A stretch of 64,000 nucleotides of DNA from Eurosta solidaginis (GCF_040869045.1 NC_090324.1:52171346-52235345); one strand, 5' to 3'; shown: positions 11,207 to 23,841, counted from the first letter of the stretch. The notes: generated by a model from the letters alone, not told the origin. Made by a program: numbers and translations.

Positions 11207-13624
11207 TTTGTTCCACATATGGACCAAATCGGACCACAAATACGATTTTTTTGAATATTTCGATCCTTGCGCCACCTAGCGGATTTTTTTTCATAGGTTG
11301 CTTTCTGTTCTTTTATGTATTATGTGTTCCAAATATGAGCCAAATCAGACCACAAATATTATTTTTGTGAATATCTCGATCCTTGCTCCACCTAGCGGAA
11401 ATTTTTTTCATAGGTCGCTTTCTATTCTTGTATGTATTATGTGTTCCAAATATAAGCCAGATCGGATCACCAATACGATTTTTGTGAATATCTCGGTCCT
11501 TGCGCCACCTAGCGGCGATTTTTTTCATATGTCGCTTTCTATTCTTGTATGTATTATGTGTTCCAAATATGAGCCAATTCGAACCACAAATACGATTTTT
11601 GTGAATATCTCGATCCTTGCGCCACCTAGCGTTGATATTTTTCACATGTCGATTTCTATTCATGCATGTATTATGTGTTCCAAATATGAGCCAAATCAGC
11701 CCACAAATATTATTTTTGTGAATATCTCGATCCTTGCTCCACCTAGCGGAATTTTTTTTTCATAGGTCGCTTTCTATTCTTGTATGTATTATGTGTTCCA
11801 AATATGAGCCAGATCGGATCACAAATACGATTTTTGTGAATATCTCGATCCTTGCGCCACCTAGCGGCGGTTTTTTTCATAGGTAGCTTTTTATTGTTGT
11901 ATGTATTATGTGTTCCAAATATGAGCCAATTCGAACCACAAATACGATTTTTGTGAATATCTCGATCCTTGCGCCACCTAGCGGCGATTTGTTTCATAGG
12001 TCGCTTTTTATTCTTGTATGTATTATGTGTTCCAAACATGAGCCAATTCGAACCACAAATACGATTTTTGTGAATATCTCGATCCTTGCGCCACTTAACG
12101 GCGATTTGTTTCATATGTCCCTTTCTATTCTTGTATGTATTATGTGTTCCAAATATGAGCCAAATCGGACCACAAATACGATTTTTGTGAATATTTCGAT
12201 CCTCGCGCCACCTAGCGGCGATTTTTTCATCGGTCGCTTTCTATTCTTGTATGTATTATGTGTTCCAAATATGAGCCAAATCGGACCACAAATACGATTT
12301 TTGTGAATATTTCCATCCTCGCGCCACCTAGCGGATTTTTTTTCATATGTCGCTTTCTGTTCTTTTATGTATTATGTGTTCCAAATATGAGCCAAATCAG
12401 ACCACAAATATTATTTTTGTGAATATCTCGATCCTTGCTCCACCTAGCGGAACATTTTTTTCATAGGTCGCTTTCTATTCTTGTATGTATTATGTGTTCC
12501 AAATTAGAGCCAGATCGGATCACAAATAAGATTTTTGTGAATATCTCGGTCCTTGCGCCACCTAGCGGCGATTTTTTTCATATGTCGCTTTCTATTCTTG
12601 TATGTATTATGTGTTCCAAATATGAGCCAATTCGAACCACAAATACGATTTTTGTGAATATCTCGATCCTTGCGCCACCTAGCGTCGATATTTTTCATAC
12701 GTCGATTTCTACTCATGTATGTATTATGTGTTCCATATATGAGCCAAATAGGACTACAAATACGATTTTTGTGAATATCTCGATCCTTACGACACCCAGC
12801 GGCGGTTTTTTTCATAGGTCGCATTTTATTCTTGTATTTATTATGTGTTCCAAATATGAGCCAATTCGAACCACAAATACGATTTTTGTTAATATCTCGA
12901 TCCTTGCGCAACCTAGCGGCGATTTGTTTTATAGGTCGCTTTCTATTCTTGTATGTATTATGTGTTCCCAATATGAGCCAAATCGGACCACAAATACGAT
13001 TTTTGTGAATACCTCGATCCTTGCGCCCCCTAGCGGCGATTTTTTTGATATGTCGCTCTCTTTACATGTATGTATTATGTGTTCCAAATATGAGCCAAAT
13101 AGGACCACAAATAAGATTTTTGTGAATATCTCGATCCTTGCGCCACCTAGCGGCGATTTTTTTCATAGGTCGCTTTCTATTCTTGTATGTATTATGCGTT
13201 CCAAATATGAGCCAATTCGAACAACAAATACGATTTTTGTGAATATCTCGATCCTTGTGCCACCTAGAGGCCATTTTCTTTCATAGGTCGCTTTCTATAC
13301 TTGCATGTATTATGTGATCCCAATATGGGCCAAATCGGACCAAAAATACGATTTTTTCCAATATCTCGATCCTTGCGCCACCTAGCGGCGATCTTTTTTT
13401 ATAGGTCGATTTCTTTCTTGTATGTATTATGTGTTCCCAATATGAGCCAAATCAGACCACAAATACGATTTTTTTGAATATCTCGATCTTTGCGCCACCT
13501 AGCGTCGACTTTTTTTCATATGTCGCTCTCTATACATGTATGTATTATGTGTTCCAAATATGAACCAAATAGAATACGATTTTTGTGAATATTTCCATCC
13601 TCGCGCCACCTAGCGGCGATTTTT
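11207..13624 (+). repeat. 117-bp satellite, block 10 (longest)
   Basis: About 20 monomers without an interrupting cassette. It contains the longest open frame of the array (12,435-13,286, 283 codons). That frame is only the 39-residue monomer translation repeated, and it is matched by an equally open antisense frame, so I do not call it a gene. Subtypes with GCGTCGATATTTTTCA recur at 10,402, 11,632 and 12,688. Confidence 0.9.
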
Positions 13625-14192
13625 TTCTTATTATTGCATTGTCATCCGGTTCTGAACTATATTCCATGTTTCAATCTTCTAGCTTATCGGAAAGTTACTT
13701 AAATTTCAATGACAAAATTCGTGCCAGCCAGCCAACCAGCCATCCAACCAACCAGCCTGTCAAGTCAAGCTAAATAAAACCGTTTAAAAAATAATTAAAA
13801 AAAAAATGTTTAAGTTAAACGGTTTTATTCAAAACAATACTTACATGAATTAATAATAATACTAAAAGCTAGTAAATAATTAGGTAGGTCCTAGGTGCTA
13901 GTCATCACACTCCTCATCAATCTAGGGCGTTGACCAGACAATTAAAAAAAAGCGTTGAGCGCTTGATTTTCAAGTTTTTAATCTTTATTTAATTGCCTAT
14001 TATTTCTTATTCTTTATTTAATTGCCCATTATTTCTTATTCTATTTAGTTCATTTAGTGACTCATTATTACAAGAACTCTTTCCTGACAATTTGTTACAA
14101 TATAGGTCCTCAATACATAATCTTTCCAAAGACTTAACTCGACAACTCCAACTCCAAAATATTTTAATGTCACCTCTACCGGATTGTATGTA
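13625..14192 (+). repeat. Composite cassette 10, half palindrome
   Basis: Tail 13,625-13,811, then only the left arm (13,812 to about 13,966). The core and right arm are missing: AGCGTTGAGCGC runs directly into TTGATTTTCAAG of the spacer. The spacer has a short internal duplication of CTTTATTTAATTGCC..ATTATTTC before the LTR fragment. Confidence 0.8.
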
Positions 14193-14516
14193 ATATTTGT
14201 TCCACATATGGACCAAATCGGACCACAATTACGATTTTTTTGAATATTTCGATCCTTGCGCCACCTAGCGCAATTCTTTTTTCATAGGTCGCTTTCTATT
14301 CTTGTATGTATTATGTGTTCCAAATATGAGCCAAATCAGACCACAAATACGATTTTTTTGAATATCTCGATCTTTGCGCCACCTAGCGTCAACTTTTTTT
14401 CATATGTCGCTTTGTATACACGTATGTATTATGTGTTCCAAATTTGAGCCAAATAGAACCACAAATCCGATTTTTGTGAATATTTCCATCCTCGAGCCAC
14501 CTAGCGGCGATTTTTT
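14193..14516 (+). repeat. 117-bp satellite, block 11 (short)
   Basis: Just under three monomers between cassettes 10 and 11. No other content. Confidence 0.85.
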
Positions 14517-15019
14517 TCTTATTATTGCATTATCATCGGGTTCTGAAATATATTCCAAGTTTCAATATTGTGGGAAGTTACTTAAATTTCAATGACAAAC
14601 TTCGTGCCAGCCAGCCAACCAGCCTGTCAAGTCAAGCTAAATAGAACCGTTTAAAAAATAATTAAAAAAAAAATTTTAAGTTAAACGGTTTTATTGAAAA
14701 CAATATTTACATGAAGTAATAATAAAACTAAAAGCTAGAAAATAATCAGGTAGGTCCTAGGTACTAGTCATCACACTCCTCATCAATCTAGGGTGATCAG
14801 AAAATTAAAAAAAAAAAACGTTGAACGGCTGAAATTTCTAAAAATGTGAGGCGTAGCATAACTTGATTAAAGTTCAGTTGGTCTTATGTATGACTATTAA
14901 TAGAAATTTGACGCATCCAACGCTTTTATTTAATTGTCTGATCGACGCCCTAGATTGATGAGGAGTGTGATGACGAATACCTAGGACCTCCCTAATTATT
15001 TTCTAGCTTTTAGTATTTT
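14517..15019 (+). repeat. Composite cassette 11, interrupted by HINE block
   Basis: Tail 14,517-14,677, then the palindrome from 14,678. The right arm stops at AGCTTTTAGTATTTT, where the first HINE begins. The missing end of the arm (TTACTTCATGTAAGTATTG and onward) resumes at 25,184 and is followed by spacer and LTR fragment to 25,443. About 10.2 kb was therefore inserted into this one arm at a T-rich site. Confidence 0.8.
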
Positions 15020-17103
15020 TATACTCAGTTGAGCAGAGCTCACAGAGTATATTAACTTTGATTGGATAACGGTTGGTTGTACAGGTATAAAGGAATCGAG
15101 ATAGATATAGACTTCCATATATCAAAATCATCAGAATCGAAAAAAAATTTGATTGAGCCATGTCCGTCCGTCCGTCCGTCCGCCTGTCCGTTAACACGAT
15201 AACTTGAGTAAATTTTGAGGTATCTTGACGAAATTTGGTATGTAGGTTCCTGGGCACTCATCTCAGATCGCTATTTAAAATGAACGATATTGGGCAATAA
15301 CTACGCCCACTTTTTCGATATCGAAAATTTCGAAAAAGTGCGATAATTCATTACCAAATACAGATAAAGCGATGAAACTTGGTAGGTGAGTTGAACTTAT
15401 GACGCAGAATAGAAAACTATTAAAATTTTGGACAATGGGCGTGGCACCGCCCACTTTTAAAAGAAGGTAATTTAGAAGTTTTGCAAGCTGTAATTTGGCA
15501 GTCGTTTAAGATATCATGATGAAATTTAGCAGGAACGTTACTCTTATTACTATATGTCTACTTAATAAAAATTAGCAAAATCGGATAACGACCACGTCCA
15601 CTTTTTAAAAAAAAATTTTTTTAATTCAAATTTTAAAAGAAAAGTTAATATCTTTACAGTATATAAGTAAATTATGTCAATATTCAACTCCAGTAATGAT
15701 ATGTTGCAACAAAACACAAAAATAAAAGAAAATTTCAAAATGGGCGTGGCTTCGCCCTTTTTCATTTAATTTGTCTAGGATACTTTTAATGCCATAAGTC
15801 GAACAAAAATTTACCAATCCTTGTGAAATTTGGTAGAGGCTTAGACTCTAGGACGATAACTGTTTTCTGTGAAAAAGGGCGAAATCGCTTGAAGCACCGC
15901 CCAGTTTTTATACACAGTCGACCGTCTGTCCTTCCGCTCGGCCGTTAACACGATAAATTGAGCAAAAATCGATATATCTTTACTAAACTCAATTCACTTA
16001 CTTATCTGAACTCACTTTGTATTGGTGTAAAAAATGGCCGACATCCGACTATGACCACGCCCACTTTTTCGATATCGAAAATTACGAAAAAATGAAAAAA
16101 TGTCATAATTGTATACCAAATACGAAAAAAGGGATGAAAGTTGGTAATTGTATTGGTCTATTGACGCAATATATAACTTTAGAAAAAAACTTGGTAAAAT
16201 GGGTGTGACACCTACCATATTAAGTAGAAGAAAATGAACAAGTTTTGCAGGACGAAATCAAAATCCCTTGGAATCTTAGAAGGAATACTGTTTGTGGTAT
16301 TACATATATAAATAAATTAGCGGTACCCGACAGATGATGTTCTGGATCACCCTGGTCCACAATTTGGTCGATATCTCGAAAACGCCTTCACATATACAAC
16401 TAAGGGCCACTCCCTTTTAAAACCCTCATTAATATCTTTAATTTGATACCCATATCGTACAAACACATTCTAGAGTCACCCCTGGTCCACCTTTATGGCG
16501 ATATCTCGAAAGTCCACATATATAACTAAGTCCCACTCCTTTTTAAAATACTCATTAACACCTTTCATTTGATACCCATATCGTACAAAAAATTCTAGAG
16601 TCACCCCTGGCCCACCTTTATGGCGATATCTCAAAAAGGCATCCACCTATAGAACTAAGGCCAACTAACTTTTAAAATAATCATTAACACCTTTCATTTC
16701 ATACCTATGTATATAGTACAAACAAATTCTAGAGTCACCCCCGGTCCACCTTTATAGCGATATCTTCAAAAGGCGTCCACATATAGAACTAAGGCCCACG
16801 CCCTCTTAAAATAATCATTAACACCTTTCATTTGATACTCATAACGTACAAACAAATTCTAGAGTCACCCCTCGTCCATCTTTATGGCGATATCCCTAAA
16901 TGGCGTCCATCTATAGAACTATGGCCCACTTCCTCTTAAAATACTCTTTAATACCTTCCATTTGATACACATGTCATGCAAACACATTCCAGGGTTACCC
17001 TAGGTTCTTTTTACAACATGGTGATTTTCCCTTACTTTGTCTCCACAGCTCTCAACTGAGTATGTAATGTTCGATTACACCCGAACTTAGCCTTCCTTAC
17101 TTG
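15020..17103 (+). mobile_element. HINE/DINE-1-like Helentron derivative, copy 1
   Basis: A non-autonomous element with no coding capacity. It begins TATACTCAGTTGAGCAGAG. Near 15,161-15,190 it has a GTCC microsatellite, and near 16,370-16,990 an internal minisatellite of about 128-130 bp (CATTTGATACCCATATCGTA, CACCTTTATGGCGATATC). It ends with the hairpin GTTCGATTACACCCGAAC followed by CCTTCCTTACTTG. The microsatellite, terminal stem-loop and insertion between T residues without a target duplication fit the DINE-1/HINE group. The clade name is from family knowledge and was not checked by alignment. Short frames inside it are spurious. Confidence 0.65.
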
Positions 17104-17106
17104 TTT

Positions 17107-18737
17107 TATACTCAGTTGAGCAGAGCTCATAGAGTATATTAACTTTGATTGGATAACGGTTGGTTGTACAGGTATAAAGGAATCGAGATATATATAGACT
17201 TCCATAAATCATCAGGATCGAAAAAAAATTTGATTGAGCCATGTCCGTCTGTCCGTCCGTCTGTCCGTTAACACGATAACTTCAGTAAATTTTGAGGTAT
17301 CTTGATGAAATTTGGTATGTAGGTTCCTGAGCACTCATCTCTGATCGCTATTTAAAATGAACAATATCGGACTATAACCACGCCCAATTTTTCGATATCG
17401 AAAATTTCGAAAAATCGAAAAAGTGCGATAATTCATTACCAAATACGGATTAAGCGATGAAACTTGGTAGGTGAGTTGAACTGAGGACACTGAATAGAAA
17501 ATTAGTAAAATTTTGGACAATGGTCGTGGCACCGCCCACTTTTAAGAGAAGGTAATTTAAAAGTTTTGCAAGCTGTAATTTGGCACTTTTTGAAGATATC
17601 ATAATGAAATTTAGCAGGAACGTTACTCCTATTACTATATGTATGCTTAATAAAAACTAGCGAAATCGGAGAACGACCACGCCCACTTTTAAAAAAAATT
17701 TTTTTTAAGTCAAATTTTAACAAAAAATTTAATATCTTTACAGTATATAAGTAAATTATGTCAACATTCCACTCCATTAATGACATGGTGCAACAAAATG
17801 GAAAAATAAAATAAAATTTCAAAATGGGCGTGGCTCCACCCCTTTTCATTTAATTTGTCTAGGATACTTTTAATGCCATAAGTCGAACAAAAATTTACCA
17901 ATCCTTGTGAAATTTGGTAGGGGCTTAGAATCTGGGACAATACCTTATTTGTGTGAAAAAGGGAGAAATCTGCTGAAGCCACGCCCAGTTTTTATACATA
18001 GTCGACCGTCTGTGCTTCCGCTCGGCCGTTAGAACGATAACTTGAGCAAAAATCGATATATCTTTACTAAACACAATTCACGTACTTATCTGAACTCACT
18101 TTGTATTGATATAAAAAATGGCCGAAATACGACTATGACCACACCCACTTTTCCAATATCGAAAATTACCAAAAACGCCAAAAATGCCATAATTCTATAC
18201 CAAATACGAAAAAAGGGATGAAACATGGTATTTGGATTGGTTTATTGACGCAAAATATAACTTTAGAAAAAAATTTTGTAAAATGGGTGTGACACCTACA
18301 ATATTAAGTAGAATGAAATGAAAAAGTTCTGCAGGGCGAAATAAAAAACCTTTGAAATCTTGGCAGGAATACTGTTAGTGGTATTATATATAGAAATACC
18401 TTAGCGGTATCCAACAGATGATGCTCTGGGTCACCCTGGTCCACATTTTGGTCGATATCTGGAAAATGCCTTCACATATACAACTAACACCACTCCCTTT
18501 TAAAACCCTCATTAATACCTTTAATTTGATACCCATATCTTACAAACCCATTCTAGACTCACCCCTGCTCACCTTTATGGCGATATATCGAAAAGGCGTC
18601 CACCTATAGAACTAAGCCCCACGCCCTTTTTAAATACTCATTAACACCTTTCATTTGATACCCATATCGTACAAACATATTCTAGAGTCACCCCTAGGCC
18701 ACCTTTATGGCGATATCTCTAAAAGTCGACCACCTAT
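17107..18737 (+). mobile_element. HINE/DINE-1-like element, copy 2, 5' part
   Basis: Starts TATACTCAGTTGAGC three bases after copy 1 ends, so the two are head to tail in the same orientation. It follows copy 1 through the microsatellite (about 17,246-17,270) and the long middle. It breaks off inside the minisatellite at about 18,737, where 117-bp satellite begins abruptly. Its 3' end is at 24,038-25,183. Confidence 0.65.
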
Positions 18738-19090
18738 TTTTTCATATGTCGCTTTCTATTCTTGTATGTATTATGTGTTCCAAATATGAGCCAAATAGGA
18801 CTACAAATACGATTTTTGTGAATATCTCGATCCTTGCGCCACCTAGCGGCGATTTTTTCATAGGTCGCTTTCTATTCTTGTATGTATTATGTGTTCTAAA
18901 TATGAGCCAAATCGAACCACAAATACGATTTTTTTTGAATATCTCGATCCTTGCGCCACCTAGCGGCGATTTTTTCCATAGGCCGCTTTCTATTCTTGTA
19001 TGTATTATGTGTTCCAAACATGAGCCTAATCGGACCACAAATACGATTTTTTGAATATCTCGATCATTGCGCCACCTAGCGGCGATTTTT
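18738..19090 (+). repeat. 117-bp satellite, block 12
   Basis: Three monomers starting directly after HINE minisatellite sequence, with no recognisable junction motif. Confidence 0.85.
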
Positions 19091-19840
19091 TTCTTATTAA
19101 TGCATTGTCATCGGGTTCTGAACTATATTCCAAGTTTCAATCTTGTAGCTTATCGGGAAGTTACTTAAATTTCAATGACAAAATTCGTACCAGCCAGCCA
19201 ACCAGCCATCCAAGTCAAGCTAAATAAATCCGTTTAAAAAAATTTTAGTTAAACGGTTTTATTTAAAACAACACTTACATGAAGTAATAATAATACTAAA
19301 AGCTAGAAAATAATTAGGTAGGTCCTATGTACTAGTCATACACACTACTCATCAATCTAGGGCGTTGATCAGACAATTAAAAAAAAGCGTTGATCGCGTG
19401 AAATTTCTAAAAATGTGAGGCGTAGCATAACTTGATTAAAGTTAAGTTGGTCTTATATATGATATCAATAGAAATTTGACGCGTCCAACGCTTTTATTTA
19501 ATTGACTGATCGACGCGCTAGATTGATGAGGAGTGTGATGACGAGTACCTAGGACCTACCTAATTATTTTTTAGCTTTTAGTATTATTATTCATGTAAGT
19601 ATTGTTTTCAATAATACCGTTTAACTTAAACATTTTTTTAATTATTTGATTTTCAAGTTTTTAATCTTTATTTAATTGCCTATTATTTTTTATTCTATTT
19701 AGTTCATTTAGTGACTCATTATTACAAGAAATCTTTGCTGACAATTTGTTACAATAAAAGTCCTCAATACATAATCTTTCCAAAGACTTTACTCGACTCC
19801 TCCAACTCCAAAATATTTTGATGTCACTTCTACCGGACTG
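19091..19840 (+). repeat. Composite cassette 12, target of LINE insertion
   Basis: Tail 19,091-19,246 (short CAGCC run), palindrome 19,247-19,632, spacer and LTR fragment to 19,840. The LTR fragment ends at CCGGACTG. The LINE starts there and the same eight bases follow it at 23,834-23,841. Confidence 0.82.
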
Positions 19841-19846
19841 GATATT

Positions 19847-20206
19847 TTGTACACGCAGCTTGGCAAAATGTCCTTTGGCACTGGCAAAATTTACATGCGA
19901 CTCAGGAAAAGAAGTCCCGAGGATAAAAATTCTAACACGCTGGAAGTGGGAGAAGTCGGGGAAAAAAGACAAGTGGAGGTCCCCGACGTCACCACGAACG
20001 TGCTAGAAGAGGACCAACCGCTAAATGGTGCTGTGACTCGCACAGAGGAACACACGGCACAACATTCACGAGGGGCTGAAGGAGGCCTCGAATACTCTAA
20101 ACCAAAAGGGCAAGAGGAGGACGACGACGTCAAGACGAAGGTGCTGGAGGGGGACAAACAACCCAGTGGTGCTGCGAGTCCTACAGATAAACCTCCAACA
20201 CAGTAA
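19847..20206 (+). pseudogene. LOA-clade ORF1, C-terminal remnant
   Basis: A 119-codon frame rich in Glu, Lys and Pro, overlapping the start of ORF2 by about 40 bases in another frame. I infer it is the tail of the nucleic-acid-binding ORF1 protein only because it lies directly upstream of ORF2 in the same element. No CCHC knuckle or other motif is present. It might instead be a chance frame in 5' sequence. Confidence 0.45.
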
Positions 20207-23200
20207 AGTGGCGTCGAGCGAACTCCTCCTAACCCTTGAGGAGGGTTCGTTTGACGTGGCGCTGATCCAGGAGCCGTGGCTCTCATCGGGAGGAAAGGTT
20301 TCTGGACTTAGCGCGCGCGCGTTTGGCGTTTACTACGCGCAAACGGAAGGACGGGTGCGAACTGTAGTAATGGTAGGGAAACAGCTGCATTCATATATGC
20401 TGCCTAAATACACCACTGAGGATCTCGTAGCGGTGGCTGTTGAGCAAAAGAATAAGCAGGCATTTATCCTGGCGTCCTGCTACATGGCCCATGCTGCGGA
20501 GGTTCCACCGATGGAGTGCAAAAGGCTAGTACAGGAAGAAGGGCGCAAAGGGCGGTTGGTCACAGGCGCAGATGCAAATGCGCACCACAATGCGTGGGGA
20601 AGAGCAGATACGAACGAGAGAGGCGAATCTCTATTTTGTTACATCCTGCAAACCAATTTGCAGATAGCCAACAGGGGAAATGTTCCTACATCCTGCAATG
20701 TTCTGGATATTACATTGAGCTCCGAGCGTGATATATCAAGGTATGATTGGATGGTTCTTGATAGACCATCCTTCTCCGACCATGCGTCTATAAGCTTCAG
20801 CATCCCACTAAAGAGGGTAGAGAAGGGAGGAACCTTTAGAAACCCTAGGACAACGAATTGGACTAAATTCCAGAAACATGTAGAAACAAAACTGGGACAG
20901 CCCAAAGAGGTTGCTAATGTAGAGGAACTGGAGGAGTCGAATGCATTCCTAACAAGGACGCTTATGACTGCGTATAACAAAGCTTGCCCTCTAAGAAGAT
21001 TCAGAGGAAAAGCAAAGCCGCCATGGTGGAGCAATGAGCAGAGTCTTCTAAGAAGACAGGTAAAAGAAATGTTTAAACTCGCAAAGACCGCGGAAAGCGA
21101 AGCGTGTCAGAACGAGTACAGGGATCTACTGAGGATCTACAAGCGTGAAATTACGAGGGCGAAGAGAAACTCATGTAAAAGTCTCTGTACGGACAAATAG
21201 TGCTCCAGTGAAACAGCACGGTTGAAAAAAGTCCTAGCAAAGGGAAACATAGTCCAGGGACTAATAAAGATAGAGAACGGGGAATGGTCACGTGATAGTG
21301 AGGAATCCCTTGAGGTGCTTCTCGATACACATTTCCCATAGGGAGGCGGTTTAGAAGAACCAGCAGACATCACTCACACTTCGATCACGGAGCTAGTGGT
21401 GCCGGGCTTGGTGACCAATACCAAGATCGAGTGGGCAGTGAAAACGTTTTCTAAGTTTAAATCGCCGGGCCCAGATGGTATATTCCCGGCCATGCTACAA
21501 GTCTTAAGTAGGGCGGTCGTGGAATGGCTTAAAATAATATTCGATGGGTGCATAAGACTGAATCATGTACCGCACTCTTGGAGAACTGCTCGTGTAGCTT
21601 TTCTACCAAAGGCGGGGAAGATCGGTCACGTGTATCCCAAAGACTATAGACCCATTAGCTTAACATTATTTCTGCTCAAAACCTTTGAGAGGCTGATAGA
21701 TGTGTACATAGAGTCCAACGTGGATGAAAAGCTGCTCTCCCCAACACAGCATGCGTACACCAAAGGCAAGTCGGTAGACACCGCATTGCATAGGGTGGTA
21801 ATAAGCATAGAGAAATCCTTGGAATATAAGGAGTATGCTCTAGGAGTCTTCTTGGACATTGCCGGGGCTTTGAATAATGTTGCAAAATGGGCGATTATGG
21901 ATGGTCTTAATTACATTAAAGTACATCCTGCCTTAATCAGATGGATCGGCTGCATGTTAAATTGCAGAAAGATTACATCACAATGGGGATTGTACGAGGC
22001 CACGAAATCAGTGGACAGGAGCACGCCGCAGGGAGGGGTGCTATCACCTCTGCTGTGGACACTGGTAATCAACCAACTGCTCAGGCAATTCGATGAGGGA
22101 CCCGTAAAACTTACGGCTTACGCAGAGGACGTTTCAATTATCATAAGTGGAAAATGCCTTCCAACGATTAGTTCTTTGATGGATCGGGCGCTTCGGGATA
22201 TTCATACCTGGGCATCTAATGTCGGGCTGAAAGTCAATGCGGAGAAGACGGATATGGTCTTGTTTACAAAGAGGTACAAGGTCCCAAATTGGACCAGGCC
22301 TAAGTTAGGAGCGGTTACCTTACAGGAGAAACCTTGCACAAAATATCTAGGAATCATCCTAGACAGTAAGCTGTCATGGAAGCTCAACGTGGAGGAGAGG
22401 GTCAAGAAGGCCTCAACGGCACTCTATGCATGTAAAAGAATGCTGGGGTGTACGTGGGGCCTATCGCCCTCTCTTTCTCATTGGGTTTTTACAGCGATCG
22501 TAAGCCCTATTCTATACTATGGAGTTCTTGTTTGGTGGAAAGCCACACAAAAAACAACATACCTCAAAAAATTAGAGGGGTATGCAGACTATCGATGCTT
22601 TGCATTACGGGAGCCCTGAAAACAACCCCGACGGCTGCACTGTATGCCATTCTGCACATTCCACCTGTAGACCTGGTAGCAAAGAACAAAGCGTTAATGA
22701 CCGCAACCAGGCTCGATGCTTGGGGCAGCTTGAGCGCCGACCATATGGCCATAGTAGTATAGCGTCATCAGTCACAAGACGAACAGACTACATGATTCCC
22801 TACCTGCAATTTGTGGGAGATCTTAAAGCCACAATAGAGGTGGACGGTTGGCGCAAGGGTGCGAAAATGGCGGACGAGGCGATACATGTGTACACCGATG
22901 GCTCCAAAATAGTGGAAGGATGAGGGTCTGCGGTATACTGCGCTGATCCGGAAATAAGCAGATCCTACAGGCTGCCGGATTACTGTAGCGTTTTCCAAGC
23001 GGAAATATTAGCCGTAACCAAAGCAGTAGAAACCCTGGAAGAGAATAGCTTAAGCTGCAACCGTGTTAACTTTTATATTGACAGTCAAGCAGCAATTAAG
23101 GCAATAATCTCGCATAGCACAGCATCTAAATGCGTGTTAGAGTGTAAGCAGTCTCTGGAGAGAATCGGGACAGGGAGAAGCATACATCTATATTGGGTCC

Positions 23201-23730
23201 CAGGGCATATGGGAACAGATGTGAATGAAAAAGCGGACGAATTAGCTAAAAAGGGCGCATCCCTTGAAACTTGCTCCGTAGACGCCCCAATTAGATTGGG
23301 CGAGATTAAGCGAAGGCGAGAGGTGCACATGATCGACCAAGCAGAAAAGGCGTGGGTTCAAGCGCGGGGCTGTAAAGTGTCGAAGAGTATGTGTAGGTCT
23401 TACAACCTTAGACTAACACAGTTGCTTCTATCATTAAAAAGAGAGGACTGTAGACTCATGACGGGTATTCTGACTGGACACTGCCTTCTGGCATCACATG
23501 CCTTTAAATTAGGCTTGGTCAGTGATAGCAGGTGTAGGAAGTGCGGTTTGGAGGAGGAAACGATCGAGCACGTTCTGTGCTCGTGCCCTGCACTTGCCAG
23601 GCTAACACTCCAGCTATTAGGAGTGATACAGCTGTCAGATCTAGAAGCAGCAAGTGGCTTAAGTCCTAGGAAGCTTCTAGTATTTGCCAAGAGGACGGAG
23701 TTATTTTATAACATAGGTCCTGGTTTTTGA
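20166..23730 (+). pseudogene. LOA-clade ORF2 (endonuclease, RT, RNase H), broken
   Basis: The protein would nick target DNA and reverse-transcribe the element RNA. The endonuclease occupies the first 215 or so residues, with QINLQHS, the catalytic IQEPWL and a closing SDH. RT follows, with SPGPDG, YRPISL, a motif A reading LDIAGALNNV (E and F of the usual LDIEGAFNNV replaced), TPQGGVLSPLLW, and YAED at about 22,120 in place of YADD. RNase H shows YTDGSK, FQAEIL, YIDSQAA and WVPGH..NEKAD, then a C-terminal CRKCGL..H..C knuckle. In-frame stops lie at 21,198-21,200, 21,339-21,341 and 22,921-22,923, and at least two frameshifts lie between 22,560 and 22,770. Confidence 0.85.
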
Positions 23731-23841
23731 TAGGGTTTTTCAGTTTGGTCTTTAAAACAAACTTCTGGTAACACTACGGACTCAATCAGTCTATGTGAGG
23801 TCCTCATGGACCGGCCAGTTCAACCTACCTCTTCCGGACTG

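Larger units (their letters stand above)
19841..23833 (+). mobile_element. LOA-clade LINE, 5'-truncated
   Basis: A non-LTR retrotransposon of about 4.0 kb flanked by an 8-bp duplication CCGGACTG (19,833-19,840 and 23,834-23,841). It encodes the end of ORF1, then an ORF2 with endonuclease, reverse transcriptase and RNase H. That domain order, with RNase H before a C-terminal Cys/His segment, is the pattern of the LOA/Lian/Bilbo group. The 3' end (..CAACCTACCTCTT) has no poly(A). ORF1 zinc knuckles are absent, so the copy is truncated at the 5' end. Stops and frameshifts make it non-functional. Confidence 0.8.

Noticed and set aside
12435..13286. 283-codon open frame as a repeat protein gene
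   Set aside because: It is a translation of the 39-codon satellite monomer. The opposite strand is equally open, and there is no start context or other gene-like evidence.
1..15019. CRISPR-like array (regular repeats with variable parts)
   Set aside because: Monomers are contiguous and similar along their full length, without unique spacers, and the context is eukaryotic transposons.
18418..18609. Short frames in the HINE minisatellites (also 24,077-24,550 and 28,792-29,025) as peptides
   Set aside because: They translate the 128-130 bp minisatellite and recur with it. No codon-level conservation is evident.
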